Shown here: piece after piece, positions 33,826-41,769 of the stretch
Layout of the letters: the number at the start of each line of letters is the position of its first letter
How positions within the stretch are numbered: position 1 is the stretch's first letter
Assembly (NCBI RefSeq): GCF_900100605.1
Contig: NZ_FNCN01000027.1
Span: 1 to 64,000, forward strand
DNA: 64,000 nt
Direction of reading: 5' to 3'
Source of the DNA: Sinosporangium album
Lineage (GTDB): Bacteria > Actinomycetota > Actinomycetes > Streptosporangiales > Streptosporangiaceae
Program-made: the position numbers and the translations under genes
The notes under the pieces: model-generated
Databases searched by the model: none
Told to the model about the DNA's origin: nothing
The model's input: the letters and a program-made list of their open reading frames with translations, nothing else

Positions 33826-34707
33826 ATGACGCTGACGATGCGGCGAACGATGCTCGTTCTCGCGGTCGTCCTCGGTTTCACCGCGCAGGGCGCGGCTCAG
33901 GCCGCCGGACAGACCGCACCTCCTCAGGCGGCGGGCGCCGCTCCGCAGGCCGATCTTCGCGACGACGATGACGGCGACGGCGGCGACAACGACGATGACG
34001 GCGATGATGACGGCGACAGACGCGGAGGTCGGGATGACGACGATGAGCACGACGACCACCGCGTACCGCGCGGCGGTGTGGACACGGGTGCGGGCGGGGC
34101 GTCGGACGACGACGATGACGATGACGATGACGACCGGCGGGTGCCGCGGGGTGGCGTGGACACGGGCGCAGGGGGCATGTCGGACGACGACGATGACGAC
34201 GATGACGATGACGACCGGCGGGTGCCGCGCGGCGGCGTGGACACGGGCGCGGGCGGCATGTGGAACGTTCAGGTGGCCGACCCGGTACGGCTCCGCATCC
34301 CCGCGATCGGTGTGTCCACCAAGATCATCCCGCTGAAGATCGGCTCCTCGGGCCGCCTGGCCGCGCCGAAGAGCTTCACCAAGGCCGGCTGGAACCGGCA
34401 GGGCCCCGAGCCGGGAGAGCGGGGCGCGGCGGTGATCGCCGGGCACGTCGACTCCAAGTCCGGCCCCGCCGTGTTCTACCGGCTGCGCCAGATGCGCGCT
34501 GGTGACAAGGTGCACGTGGACCGTGCCGACGGCACGACCGTCACGTTCCGGGTCACCAAACTGGCACGCTACAACAAGACCCGCGTTCCCTCCCGGGCCG
34601 TCTACGGCTCGACGAAGGACGCCCAGCTCCGCCTCATCACCTGCGGCGGCACCTTCGACCGCAAGCGCGGCAGCTACCGCGACAACCTGGTGGTCTTCGC
34701 CCGCTGA
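33826..34707 (+). CDS. Class F-like sortase with Asp-rich repeats
   Basis: A 293-residue exported protein. The signal peptide (TMRRTMLVLAVVLGFTAQGA) is followed by about 100 residues rich in Asp, including three near-identical units of about 26 residues: an acidic run of 8-11 Asp and then RRVPRGGVDTGAGG. The sortase domain follows, with catalytic His207 (AGHVDS), Cys273 (LITCGGTF) and Arg285 (SYRDNLV). The enzyme lacks a C-terminal anchor and resembles class F sortases of actinobacteria, transpeptidases acting at the wall. The polyacidic arm is unusual and may bind calcium. ATG 33826 has CGGGAG upstream; a terminator hairpin follows. Confidence 0.85.
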   Translation: MTLTMRRTMLVLAVVLGFTAQGAAQAAGQTAPPQAAGAAPQADLRDDDDGDGGDNDDDGDDDGDRRGGRDDDDEHDDHRVPRGGVDTGAGGASDDDDDDDDDDRRVPRGGVDTGAGGMSDDDDDDDDDDDRRVPRGGVDTGAGGMWNVQVADPVRLRIPAIGVSTKIIPLKIGSSGRLAAPKSFTKAGWNRQGPEPGERGAAVIAGHVDSKSGPAVFYRLRQMRAGDKVHVDRADGTTVTFRVTKLARYNKTRVPSRAVYGSTKDAQLRLITCGGTFDRKRGSYRDNLVVFAR

Positions 34708-34760
34708 CGCCCGCGACCGATCAGGCCCGTTCCTCCCCGGCCCTGAACAGGCAGATCGTC

Positions 34761-34796
34761 CCCCCGTCCGGTCCGGTAGGCCGGTCCGGACGGGGG
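34761..34796. terminator. Hairpin between convergent genes
   Basis: CCCCCGTCCGG at 34761-34771 pairs with CCGGACGGGGG at 34786-34796; the loop itself can fold. It lies between the sortase gene and the convergent sigma-operon gene and can terminate both. Confidence 0.75.
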
Positions 34797-34856
34797 AATG
34801 GCAGGACCTGTGCGGCACGGGAGGCGACGGGCCGCGGGCGCGTCCCGGTTCCCGGC

Positions 34857-35915
34857 CTATCCGCGGTCTTTGTAGACGACGAGGGAAAGGGCGCCGGGCC
34901 GCTGCCGGTAGTGGGAGATGTGCGTTCTGAGGCGAACGCTGATAGTGATCGTCTTCCGGCCCCGGGAATCGGCGTCACCGAGCATGGTGAAGATTCGGTG
35001 ACCCCGAGCCTGGAGCGACGGGTCGAAGCACGTGACGGTGACGGGAGCGTTGATCAGGCGGCCGTTGATCCGAAGATCACCCGCGATGCGGCGGGCCAAG
35101 TGCTTTCCGCAGTACGTGATGAACGTGAAGTTCCTGCCCTTGGCGGGGACGGTGATCTTCAACTCCTGGGTCGCCGGCCACGTGCCGCGGGTCGTTCCCA
35201 CCACGGTCCGCCCCTCGATCGGCGCGGGCGTCAAAGGGGAGGGAGGCACCGCTTCGCCAGGGCCGGGCGGTGTCCATTCGTAGACGCCGAACCGCCACAC
35301 CGGCAGTTTCCTGGGCCTTGTGGCGGGGTCTGCGGCGCCCGCGGCGAAGGTGAGCGTGGCCCGGCGCGCACCGGCGGGGAGGGGCTGCATGTCGATGGGC
35401 CTGCCGTCCTGGCATGTGCCCGTCAGCGTGCCGTTCGGTGACAGGCCGATCGGCACGGAGGCCCCCGGAACCTCGGCGGTGACGAGCGGAAAGTTGTATT
35501 GAGCCGCCAGCCCGCCGGGGCAGTCCCACAGGACGGCGAGGGGTTTTCCGCTGAGCTCCACGTCCACGCTCGTCGGCTTCTTCGACAGCGGGTCGAGCAT
35601 GGCCGTGGCCAGTCTGCGGTAGACCGTGCCGTCCGATTCCACAATCTGCGGCTGGAACGGGCCGCTGGGGGCGGCGAGGACTCGGGTGTCGTTGCTGCGG
35701 TCCGGCGCGGTGACGACGTTTCCCGCTGGGAGGACGGTGACGGCGACAGCCACTGCCGCTGCGCCGGCGGTGGCGGTCAGCGCCGCGGCTGTGAGGCGCC
35801 GGCGCCGGGAGCCGCGGAGCCGCGCCCGCAGCTCCGGCCAGGGGACGGGCCGTTCGGAGGCGGGTCTACTGCGTTCGTCCAGAAGTTCACGGAGATCACG
35901 TTGGTTGATGGGCAT
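34857..35915 (-). CDS. Membrane-anchored partner of the SigE-type sigma factor
   Basis: A 352-residue protein. The N-terminal 40 residues (QRDLRELLDERSRP) are cytoplasmic, followed by one membrane helix (about 41-65, TAAALTATAGAAAVAVAVTV) and an extracellular domain of about 285 residues with Cys residues that may pair. The gene starts 6 bases after the sigma-factor stop, so the two are co-translated. The layout suggests an anti-sigma factor or a sensor controlled with the sigma factor, but the N-terminus lacks the zinc-finger HxxxCxxC anti-sigma motif, so the role is inferred from position. Confidence 0.65.
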   Translation of the reverse strand: MPINQRDLRELLDERSRPASERPVPWPELRARLRGSRRRRLTAAALTATAGAAAVAVAVTVLPAGNVVTAPDRSNDTRVLAAPSGPFQPQIVESDGTVYRRLATAMLDPLSKKPTSVDVELSGKPLAVLWDCPGGLAAQYNFPLVTAEVPGASVPIGLSPNGTLTGTCQDGRPIDMQPLPAGARRATLTFAAGAADPATRPRKLPVWRFGVYEWTPPGPGEAVPPSPLTPAPIEGRTVVGTTRGTWPATQELKITVPAKGRNFTFITYCGKHLARRIAGDLRINGRLINAPVTVTCFDPSLQARGHRIFTMLGDADSRGRKTITISVRLRTHISHYRQRPGALSLVVYKDRG

Positions 35916-35921
35916 CGAGGC

Positions 35922-36425
35922 TTACCTCCTTCTCGTCGCGAACGTCGAGGTGACCGCGTCGTCGACCCGCAGTTTGGCCAGCGCCTTGCTGGTCTGGCTC
36001 TTGACCGTCCCCACGCTGCATCCGAGCGTGTCGGCCGTCTGGGCCTCGGTCAGGTCCTCGAAGAACCGCAGGACCACCACTGCCCGCTGCCTGGGCGGCA
36101 GGCGGCCGAGGGCCTTCCAGACGAGCTCGCGTTCGTCGATCTCGCCGCTGTGGTCGGCGGCCTGTCCCCGGTCGGGCGGCACGTCGGTCGTGATCTCCGC
36201 CGTGCGCCGCTTCCGCCGCCACCACGACAGGTGGGCGTTGAACATGATCTTTCGAACGTAGGCTTCGCGCTCATCCCCGATGCGGCCCCAGGCGCTCCAG
36301 GCTTTGAACAGCGCCGTCTGCACCAGGTCCTCGGCGGTCGCCCAATCCCGGGTGAGCAGGTAGGCGGTTCGGAGCAACCGGGGCCATGCCCCCGCGACAA
36401 AAGCCTCGTACTCCGATCGGTCCAC
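35922..36425 (-). CDS. SigE-family ECF sigma factor
   Basis: A 167-residue RNA polymerase sigma factor of the extracytoplasmic-function group. Region 2 covers about 5-75 (LLRTAYLLTRDWATAEDLVQTAL, REAYVRKIMFNAHLSWWRR) and region 4 covers about 100-155 (WKALGRLPPRQRAVVVLRFFEDL, EAQTADTLGCSVGTVKSQTSKAL). This is the short actinobacterial SigE-like subfamily. The start is GTG 36425. It is followed by a single-pass membrane protein gene that probably modulates it. Confidence 0.88.
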   Translation of the reverse strand: MDRSEYEAFVAGAWPRLLRTAYLLTRDWATAEDLVQTALFKAWSAWGRIGDEREAYVRKIMFNAHLSWWRRKRRTAEITTDVPPDRGQAADHSGEIDERELVWKALGRLPPRQRAVVVLRFFEDLTEAQTADTLGCSVGTVKSQTSKALAKLRVDDAVTSTFATRRR

Positions 36426-36509
36426 GATTCACGGGTCTCCCTCAGTAGTGAAGTTCACCCGTATTACGCGGCCAGCGCGGAGGAAGGTTGCCCGGGACGG
36501 CGGAAGCGA

Positions 36510-36540
36510 ACGCCCGGCGCGTCGGTGACGCGCCGGGCGT
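36510..36540. terminator. Hairpin downstream of lysA
   Basis: A perfect 14-base stem, ACGCCCGGCGCGTC at 36510-36523 with GACGCGCCGGGCGT at 36527-36540 and a 3-base loop. It ends the minus-strand lysA transcript, 130 bases past the stop, before the sigma-factor promoter. Confidence 0.7.
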
Positions 36541-36562
36541 GGGCCGGTCCTGCGTGACGGCC

Positions 36563-36640
36563 GTCGGGCTGTGCCGTCGGGCTGTGCCGCCGGGCTGTGC
36601 CGCCGGGCTGTGCCGCCGGGCCGTGCCGCCGGGCCATGCC
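36563..36640. repeat. Six copies of a 13-bp tandem repeat
   Basis: Six successive 13-base units, GTCGGGCTGTGCC then GCCGGGCTGTGCC and variants. They lie in the untranslated region between the lysA stop codon and its terminator hairpin. Confidence 0.85.
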
Positions 36641-36670
36641 GTACGGCAGGCCGTGCCGTACGGCGGAGGC

Positions 36671-37963
36671 TCAGGAGGTGTAGAGCCGCAGCAGGTCGTC
36701 CTCGGTCTCGCGGCGGACGGCGACGGTGACCCGCCCGCCGCGTACGGCGAGCACGGGCGGACGCAGGACGTGGTTGTAGTTGTTCGCCATGGACCGCTGG
36801 TAGGCGCCCGAGGCGGGGATGGCGAGCAGGTCGCCCGGGCGGGTGTCGGCGGGGAGCGGCATGTCCCAGCCGAGGATGTCGCCGCTCTCGCAATGCTTGC
36901 CGACGAGGTTGACCGGCCGGGCCGGGGCGTCGGACACGCGGTTCGCGAGGGCGGCGGTGTAGGCGGCGCCGTACATCGCGGGCCGCGGGTTGTCGCTCAT
37001 GCCGCCGTCCACGCTCACGTAGACGCCGACGCCGGGGATCTCCTTCACGGTGCCGATCTCGTAGAGCGCGACCGTGGTGGGGCCCGCGATCGAACGCCCC
37101 GGTTCGACGGCGAGGACCGGGGGAGCGGCCAGGCCTGCGAGGGCGTCCCGCAGCACCGCGACCAGCTCGGCGGGGGTGGGCGGCGCCGGGTCCTCGGCGC
37201 GGTAGGCGATGCCGAGCCCCCCGCCGAGGTCCAGCTTGGGGATGCGGATGCCGTGCCTGGCCTCGCACTCGGCCAGGAAGGCGGCCATCCTGGCCGCGGC
37301 CTGCGCGAACCCGGCGAGGTCGACGAGCTGGGAGCCGATGTGGGAGTGCAGCCCGACGAGGTCGAGGTACGGCTCCGCCGCCACCGCCGCGACGGCCTCG
37401 GCGGCCAGGCCGAGGCCCAGGGAGAACCCGAACTTGGACCGTTCGCCGCCGGTGGCGATGAACTCGTGGGTGTGGGCGTCGACGCCGGGGGTGACGCGGA
37501 TCATCACGCGCTGCCGTACGCCGGCCTCGCGGGCGACCTCGGCGAGGCGTTCGATCTCGATGAACGAGTCGAGGACGACGGCGTTGACCCCGGTGGCGAC
37601 GGCGCGGCGCAGCTCGGCGACCGACTTGTTGTTGCCGTGGAACGTGATGCGCTCGGCGGGCATGCCTCCGGCGAGGGCGACGGCCAGTTCGCCTCCCGTG
37701 CAGACGTCGAGGGACAGGCCGTCCTCGGCGAGCCAGGTGGCGATCAGCGGGCACAGGAACGCTTTGCCCCCGTAGTGGACCTCCCCGTCGGGAAGCGCGT
37801 CGCGCCAGGCGCGGGCACGCCCTCGGAAATCCTCTTCGTCGAGCACGTAGGCGGGCGTGCCGTACTCGGCGGCCAGGGCGCGCACGCCGACCCCGCCGAG
37901 GACCAGCTCCCCGTCGATCCTGCCGGCCGTACGCGGCCACACCTTGTCGATCACCACGGTCAT
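36671..37963 (-). CDS. lysA: Diaminopimelate decarboxylase
   Basis: A 430-residue PLP-dependent fold III decarboxylase that makes L-lysine from meso-diaminopimelate. Visible signatures are VHYGGKAFLCP with the PLP lysine, SLDVCTGGELAVA, ITFHGNNKS, LVGLHSHIGSQL, KLDLGGGLGIAY, LAVEPGRSIAGPT, VDGGMSDNPRPA, and KHCESGDIL with the active-site Cys from the second subunit. Start ATG 37963 has no clear ribosome site, so the mRNA may be leaderless. It is a single gene with a terminator downstream, without homoserine dehydrogenase or threonine genes beside it. Confidence 0.92.
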   Translation of the reverse strand: MTVVIDKVWPRTAGRIDGELVLGGVGVRALAAEYGTPAYVLDEEDFRGRARAWRDALPDGEVHYGGKAFLCPLIATWLAEDGLSLDVCTGGELAVALAGGMPAERITFHGNNKSVAELRRAVATGVNAVVLDSFIEIERLAEVAREAGVRQRVMIRVTPGVDAHTHEFIATGGERSKFGFSLGLGLAAEAVAAVAAEPYLDLVGLHSHIGSQLVDLAGFAQAAARMAAFLAECEARHGIRIPKLDLGGGLGIAYRAEDPAPPTPAELVAVLRDALAGLAAPPVLAVEPGRSIAGPTTVALYEIGTVKEIPGVGVYVSVDGGMSDNPRPAMYGAAYTAALANRVSDAPARPVNLVGKHCESGDILGWDMPLPADTRPGDLLAIPASGAYQRSMANNYNHVLRPPVLAVRGGRVTVAVRRETEDDLLRLYTS

Positions 37964-38040
37964 GGTGAAAACGGTACCGGCATGCTGACCAAAGCGATAA
38001 AAGAGCATCGAAGCCTTCGATTGCTCACAATCACCGGCAA

Positions 38041-38940
38041 TCACGATTCTTGGCTTCCCCGCAATGTGTCACCACGATGCTTCGGTGCGCAGGACGTGAC
38101 GGCCCGGTCGACCAGCTCCCGGACGCGGGCGTCGTCGTTGAGGAGGCCGCTGCCGTGCAGGGTGCCTGGAACGAGAAGAAGATGTGGCTTCTCCTTGGCG
38201 GGCATTCGGGTGGCCAAGGTCCGGGCGTTGGCCGCGATGGCGGGGCTGCCCTCTTCGGCGGCGATCCAGAGGGACGGGGCGAAGGAGGACATGTTCACCG
38301 GCCTGAGCCGCCCGGCAGGCTCCTCGATCGAGAGCGCCGGCGAGATCACAACCGCAGCGCAGGAAGGCGGCATGCGGAGCGGCATCAAAGCGTCGGTGGG
38401 GCCGAGCCTCTCCTGGAGCGACTCGGGCATGGCGGCCATCAGCGCGATCGGCGCGCCGTAGGACGCGCCGAGCATGACGAAGGCCGGCTTGTCCCGCCCC
38501 GATCGGTACCGGGTGGTGACCGCCCACTTGTGCGACATCAGAAAGGCCGCGTCGACGGTGTCGCTGGGGTAGAGGTGGGCTTCGGCCCTCCCCTCGCTGG
38601 ATCCGAAGCCCCGGCGATCAGGCACGATGACGCGGACGCCATGGGTCTTGGCGAGCCGCGCCGCCTCCTCAAGCCAGTCGCACAGGGTTTGGGTGCCGCC
38701 GTGGACGACGACGACCACGACGTCGGCGGACGGCGAGCCGATGACGGCCGCGCCCAGGCGGACGCCGTCGATGGCCTCGACGACGACGCGTTCCGCGCCG
38801 GAAGGCACGGAGTCGCACTGGGCGTCCAGCGCGGCGTCGGGCGTGACCCGGCGTGGGCCGCCGCCTCCGCAGGAGACGAGGAGGAGGGCGGCGGCGGTCG
38901 CGAGGGCCGCGGCCGTACTCAGGCGAGGACGCCGTTTCAT
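38041..38940 (-). CDS. Alpha/beta-hydrolase lipoprotein
   Basis: A 299-residue exported lipoprotein. MKRRPRLSTAAALATAAALL plus LVSC is a lipoprotein signal with the lipidated Cys at about residue 24. The hydrolase fold shows VVVVVHGGTQ (oxyanion region), VIVPDRRGFGSS, the nucleophile elbow GASYGAP and a late catalytic His in GTLHGSGLL. It should hydrolyse an ester or peptide on the outer face of the membrane; the substrate is unknown. It stands between lysA and decayed genes with no partner. Confidence 0.75.
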   Translation of the reverse strand: MKRRPRLSTAAALATAAALLLVSCGGGGPRRVTPDAALDAQCDSVPSGAERVVVEAIDGVRLGAAVIGSPSADVVVVVVHGGTQTLCDWLEEAARLAKTHGVRVIVPDRRGFGSSEGRAEAHLYPSDTVDAAFLMSHKWAVTTRYRSGRDKPAFVMLGASYGAPIALMAAMPESLQERLGPTDALMPLRMPPSCAAVVISPALSIEEPAGRLRPVNMSSFAPSLWIAAEEGSPAIAANARTLATRMPAKEKPHLLLVPGTLHGSGLLNDDARVRELVDRAVTSCAPKHRGDTLRGSQES

Positions 38941-39189
38941 TCCCGCTGCCTCCTCGATCTCCCGCGGTCTGGTCGGGCACCCATGATCGCGACATTAGCA
39001 CCTATTTGTCCTGGAATCGGCGTTGATCGACGGGGCCCAAAGCTGCGCCGCGGGAGGGTTCGGCGGGGAGCGAGTTCGACGCCGCCGCGAACCAAAGCGC
39101 GGCCCAGGGCGTCAGAGGGTACTGGCGAGGTTGAGACACGCGCCTCTCAAGAACACGATCCCGCGTAGGTCGCACGAGAGGAATGGCAT

Positions 39190-39549
39190 ATGGCCAGGGC
39201 ATCCGCCCTGCTCCCCGGCGACCCGGCCCAGTCTGGGCGACTTCTGGCTGGCCGGGCGTCTCGGCGCGGGCGGGCAGGGCGTCGTCTACGAGGCATACGA
39301 TTCCGACGGTGCGCGCGTCGCGCTCAAGGTCCTCCATGGCGACGCGGCGGACGACCCCGCCCTGCGGGGGCGGTTCGGGAAGGAGGCGACGGCCGCGCGC
39401 CGCGTCGCCTCCTTCTGCACGGCCAAGATCCTCGCTGTGGACCTGGAGGGGCCCAAGCCGTACATTGTCAGCTCCGCCCGGTGGCCGGGCCCGCTCGTGC
39501 GGTCGGGGACCGGGTCGGCAGATCCGGCGGGCTGGCGGAGCTCCCTTTA
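39190..39549 (+). pseudogene. Broken Ser/Thr kinase, N-lobe only
   Basis: ATG 39190 opens a frame (MARASALLPGDPAQ) that shifts by one near 39225 into LGDFWLAGRLGAGGQGVVYE, followed by RVALKVLHGDAADDPALRGR and KPYIVSS, the glycine loop, ATP-binding Lys and hinge of a Hanks-type kinase. After the hinge a second change leads to a stop at 39549. No catalytic loop exists. It is the decayed remnant of a membrane kinase such as those common in this phylum. Confidence 0.65.
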
Positions 39550-39945
39550 GCGGAGGGCGGTGCGGTAGGGCTGCAGGCGGGTGGTCCAGATGTCGAGCGC
39601 TTCGGCCTCGGCCCACAGGTCGTAGAGCTCGTTGTCGTCCGGGCGAAGCGCGCGCTCCAGCGTCTCGGCGGCGAGCTTGCGCAGGTCGTCGGATACGTCG
39701 AAGGGATTGGCGGTGAGCCATGTGCTCGCGTTCCCGGCCTCGGGGGAGCGGGACCGGCGGGCGGCGACCAGGCAGGCCACGGCCACCGCGCCCGACATGT
39801 CGGGCCCCTCGATGTAGTCGTCGGCGTCGAGCATCTCGCGCATGGCCCTCGTCACCGCCGCCGCGACATCGTCGACGCCGTCCAACTCGCCGAGCAGATC
39901 GAGAGCGCCGTCGTTGTCGAACGGTCCGTAGTCCCAGGCGCCCAT
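39547..39945 (-). CDS. DUF4259-family protein
   Basis: A 132-residue protein beginning GAWDYGPFDNDGALDLLGEL, the typical start of DUF4259 proteins (GxWGxGxFDNDxAxD). Middle segments are MSGAVAVACLVAARRS and DLRKLAAETLERAL. The family is cytoplasmic and of unknown function. It partly abuts the broken kinase fragment and is followed upstream by insertion-sequence debris, so this neighbourhood has been rearranged. Confidence 0.75.
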   Translation of the reverse strand: MGAWDYGPFDNDGALDLLGELDGVDDVAAAVTRAMREMLDADDYIEGPDMSGAVAVACLVAARRSRSPEAGNASTWLTANPFDVSDDLRKLAAETLERALRPDDNELYDLWAEAEALDIWTTRLQPYRTALR

Positions 39946-39963
39946 CAGAGTCTCCCGAGGGGA

Positions 39964-39983
39964 CCGTCGCCTTTAGGCGACGG
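39964..39983. mobile_element. IS200/IS605-type terminal hairpin
   Basis: CCGTCGCC (39964-39971) and GGCGACGG (39976-39983) form a perfect 8-base stem with the loop TTTA, followed by GTGAATCGGG. Hairpins like this are found at the ends of IS200/IS605 elements. It lies about 90 bases from a TnpA fragment, so it is probably one end of that lost element. Confidence 0.55.
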
Positions 39984-40073
39984 GTGAATCGGGAGCGGGA
40001 GGGCCGCCACGGCCCGAGCGTGCAGTGACCTGTCTGGTCTGCGCATCAGAGGTCTCCGTTCATCGCGTGTCAG

Positions 40074-40272
40074 ATGTGCAGCGCTGCTATAACGGACGAG
40101 CACGGCCGGGAGATCGCGGCGCTTGGGGTGATGCCCGACCACGTGCACCTGTTGGTCAAGCCGCACCCGAAGAACCCGCCGTCGCATACGGCCGACCGGT
40201 TCAAGGGGTTCACCTCCCACCACCTGCGCGCCGAGTTTCCGCACCTGCGCTCCCGTGCGATTGGAAGGCCGC
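40074..40272 (+). pseudogene. IS200-like TnpA transposase fragment
   Basis: The frame reads DEHGREIAALGVMPDHVHLL then KPHPKNPPSHTADRFKGFTS and LRAEFPHLRSR. The HVH pair is the HuH metal-binding motif of Y1 transposases. The first 30 residues and the part with the catalytic Tyr are missing, so the element cannot move by itself. The stretch from 40272 to 40432 shows no recognisable protein. Confidence 0.65.
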
Positions 40273-40432
40273 GCGCCGGAGATCCCTGCGCCGAACACTC
40301 GCCAGGCAGCATAGAGGCCGCCACCGACAGCGAGCGTGGATCGCGAGGGGTTCCGGCCTTCTCCATACACAGGGAAGAGGGATGTTCTCCCAGATCAGGG
40401 GCATGACATCGCTCGCGGGGAGGTGAGCGGAC

Positions 40433-41347
40433 ATGATCGTGGCGGGGGTGGACGGGTCGGCCGCCGGGCTGGAGGCGGCGACGTGGGCCGCGCGGGAGGC
40501 GGCGCTGAGGAAGGTGCCGTTGCGGCTGGTCCACGTGATTCCGCGGTGGGTCCGCACGATGGTGGAGGACGCGCCGTACGGGGAAGTGGGCCGCTGGATG
40601 CGGGAGGGCGCGGAGTCGGTCCTGCGGGACGCGGTCGAGCACGTCCGGGAGGACAGGCCGGCCGTCGAGGTGAACGCGGAGGCGGTGCCCGGCGACTCGC
40701 GGCGGGTGCTGATCGACATGTCGCGATCGACGGACCTGCTGGTGGTGGGAAACCACGGCATCGGCGGCTTCCGGGGGCTGCTGCTCGGCTCGGTGGCGCT
40801 CGGGGTGGCGGGCCGTACGGCGTGCCCGCTGGCCGTGGTCCGCGCCGGGGGCTCCACCGCGCGGGGCGATGTGGTGGTGGGCGTGGACGGCTCGGAGGGG
40901 AGTACGGCCGCCGCCGCGTTCGCCTTCGCGGAGGCCGCGCTGCGGGGCGCCGGCGTGCGGGCGATCCACGTCGTGGCCAGGCTGCCCCGCGCGATGGAGG
41001 AGGTCGCTGGGGCCCATGAGCGGGTCGAGCCCGAGGCGCGCGGCGGCGTCGACGTGCCTCGGGGGTGGAGGGCCCGGCGCGAATACGCGAAACAGGCCGC
41101 CTGTACGGCGGTGGCCGAGCAGTTGGAGTCGTTGCGGGCACGCTATCCGTCCGTTCCGGTGACCACGCGGGACGCCGAAGGGCACCCGGGTGAGGTGCTG
41201 TCGGAGGCGTCGGTGTCGGCCCAGCTCATCGTGGTCGGTTCCCGGGGGCGTGGTGGTTTCACCGGGCTTGTGCTGGGTTCGGCGGGTCACGCCCTGCTCC
41301 ATCACGGCCGCTGCCCCACGGTGATCGTCCCGCCTCCTCAGGAATGA
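40433..41347 (+). CDS. Tandem universal stress protein
   Basis: A 304-residue protein made of two Usp domains (about 1-140 and 148-303). Each has an ATP-binding pattern: GVDGSAAGLEA and GNHGIGGFRGLLLGS in the first, GVDGSEGS and GSRGRGGFTGLVLGS in the second, ending CPTVIVPPP. Such proteins bind ATP and are often part of hypoxia or dormancy regulons in actinobacteria. ATG 40433 has GGGGAGG 7 bases upstream. It is a single-gene unit; downstream there is a tandem repeat rather than another gene. Confidence 0.9.
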   Translation: MIVAGVDGSAAGLEAATWAAREAALRKVPLRLVHVIPRWVRTMVEDAPYGEVGRWMREGAESVLRDAVEHVREDRPAVEVNAEAVPGDSRRVLIDMSRSTDLLVVGNHGIGGFRGLLLGSVALGVAGRTACPLAVVRAGGSTARGDVVVGVDGSEGSTAAAAFAFAEAALRGAGVRAIHVVARLPRAMEEVAGAHERVEPEARGGVDVPRGWRARREYAKQAACTAVAEQLESLRARYPSVPVTTRDAEGHPGEVLSEASVSAQLIVVGSRGRGGFTGLVLGSAGHALLHHGRCPTVIVPPPQE

Positions 41348-41465
41348 GTCCTCGGTGCGGCCGGTCCCGTTTCCGCGACGGGGTGGTGACGGGGGCACCG
41401 CTGAGGAAGGCGCCGGAAATGCGTCCGGTAATCAAATTCGGAAAAACGTGAGCGGCGATGCGGTG

Positions 41466-41566
41466 TCTTATCCATGTCCTATCCACGTCCTATCCATAGT
41501 CCTATCCATAGTCCTATCCATAGTCCTATCCATAGTCCTATCCGATAGTCCTATCCGTGTCTTATC
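41466..41566. repeat. 12-bp tandem repeat, CTATCCATAGTC unit
   Basis: Eight or nine copies of a 12-base unit, CTATCCATAGTC in the middle four and diverging at both ends (for example CTATCCGTGTC). It is much less GC-rich than its surroundings. It lies between the stress-protein and deacetylase genes. In one frame it would encode LSIV repeats, which I do not regard as a gene. Confidence 0.85.
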
Positions 41567-41591
41567 CGCGCCGGATGGTTTATCGGCCATT

Positions 41592-41607
41592 GGGTGATAT
41601 ATCACCC
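41592..41607. promoter_or_regulatory. Perfect 16-bp palindrome and probable promoter
   Basis: GGGTGATATATCACCC is a perfect palindrome, followed 11 bases later by TAGACT, a plausible -10 element, about 150 bases before the deacetylase gene. It looks like a repressor site for that gene. The repressor is not identified. Confidence 0.5.
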
Positions 41608-41769
41608 CGATCGTCTCTTTAGACTGATCCCGCCCGGTGGTGCGGCTCGAACGCCGCAGGGTTTCCGGCGCTAGGGCTGCTCTTGCCCTGATGGTGTCCC
41701 GCCATGGAGATGAAACCGCAGGTCAGCGGGGAAGAAGACCATTGTCTTCACGCATTGGCTGGGGGAGCC

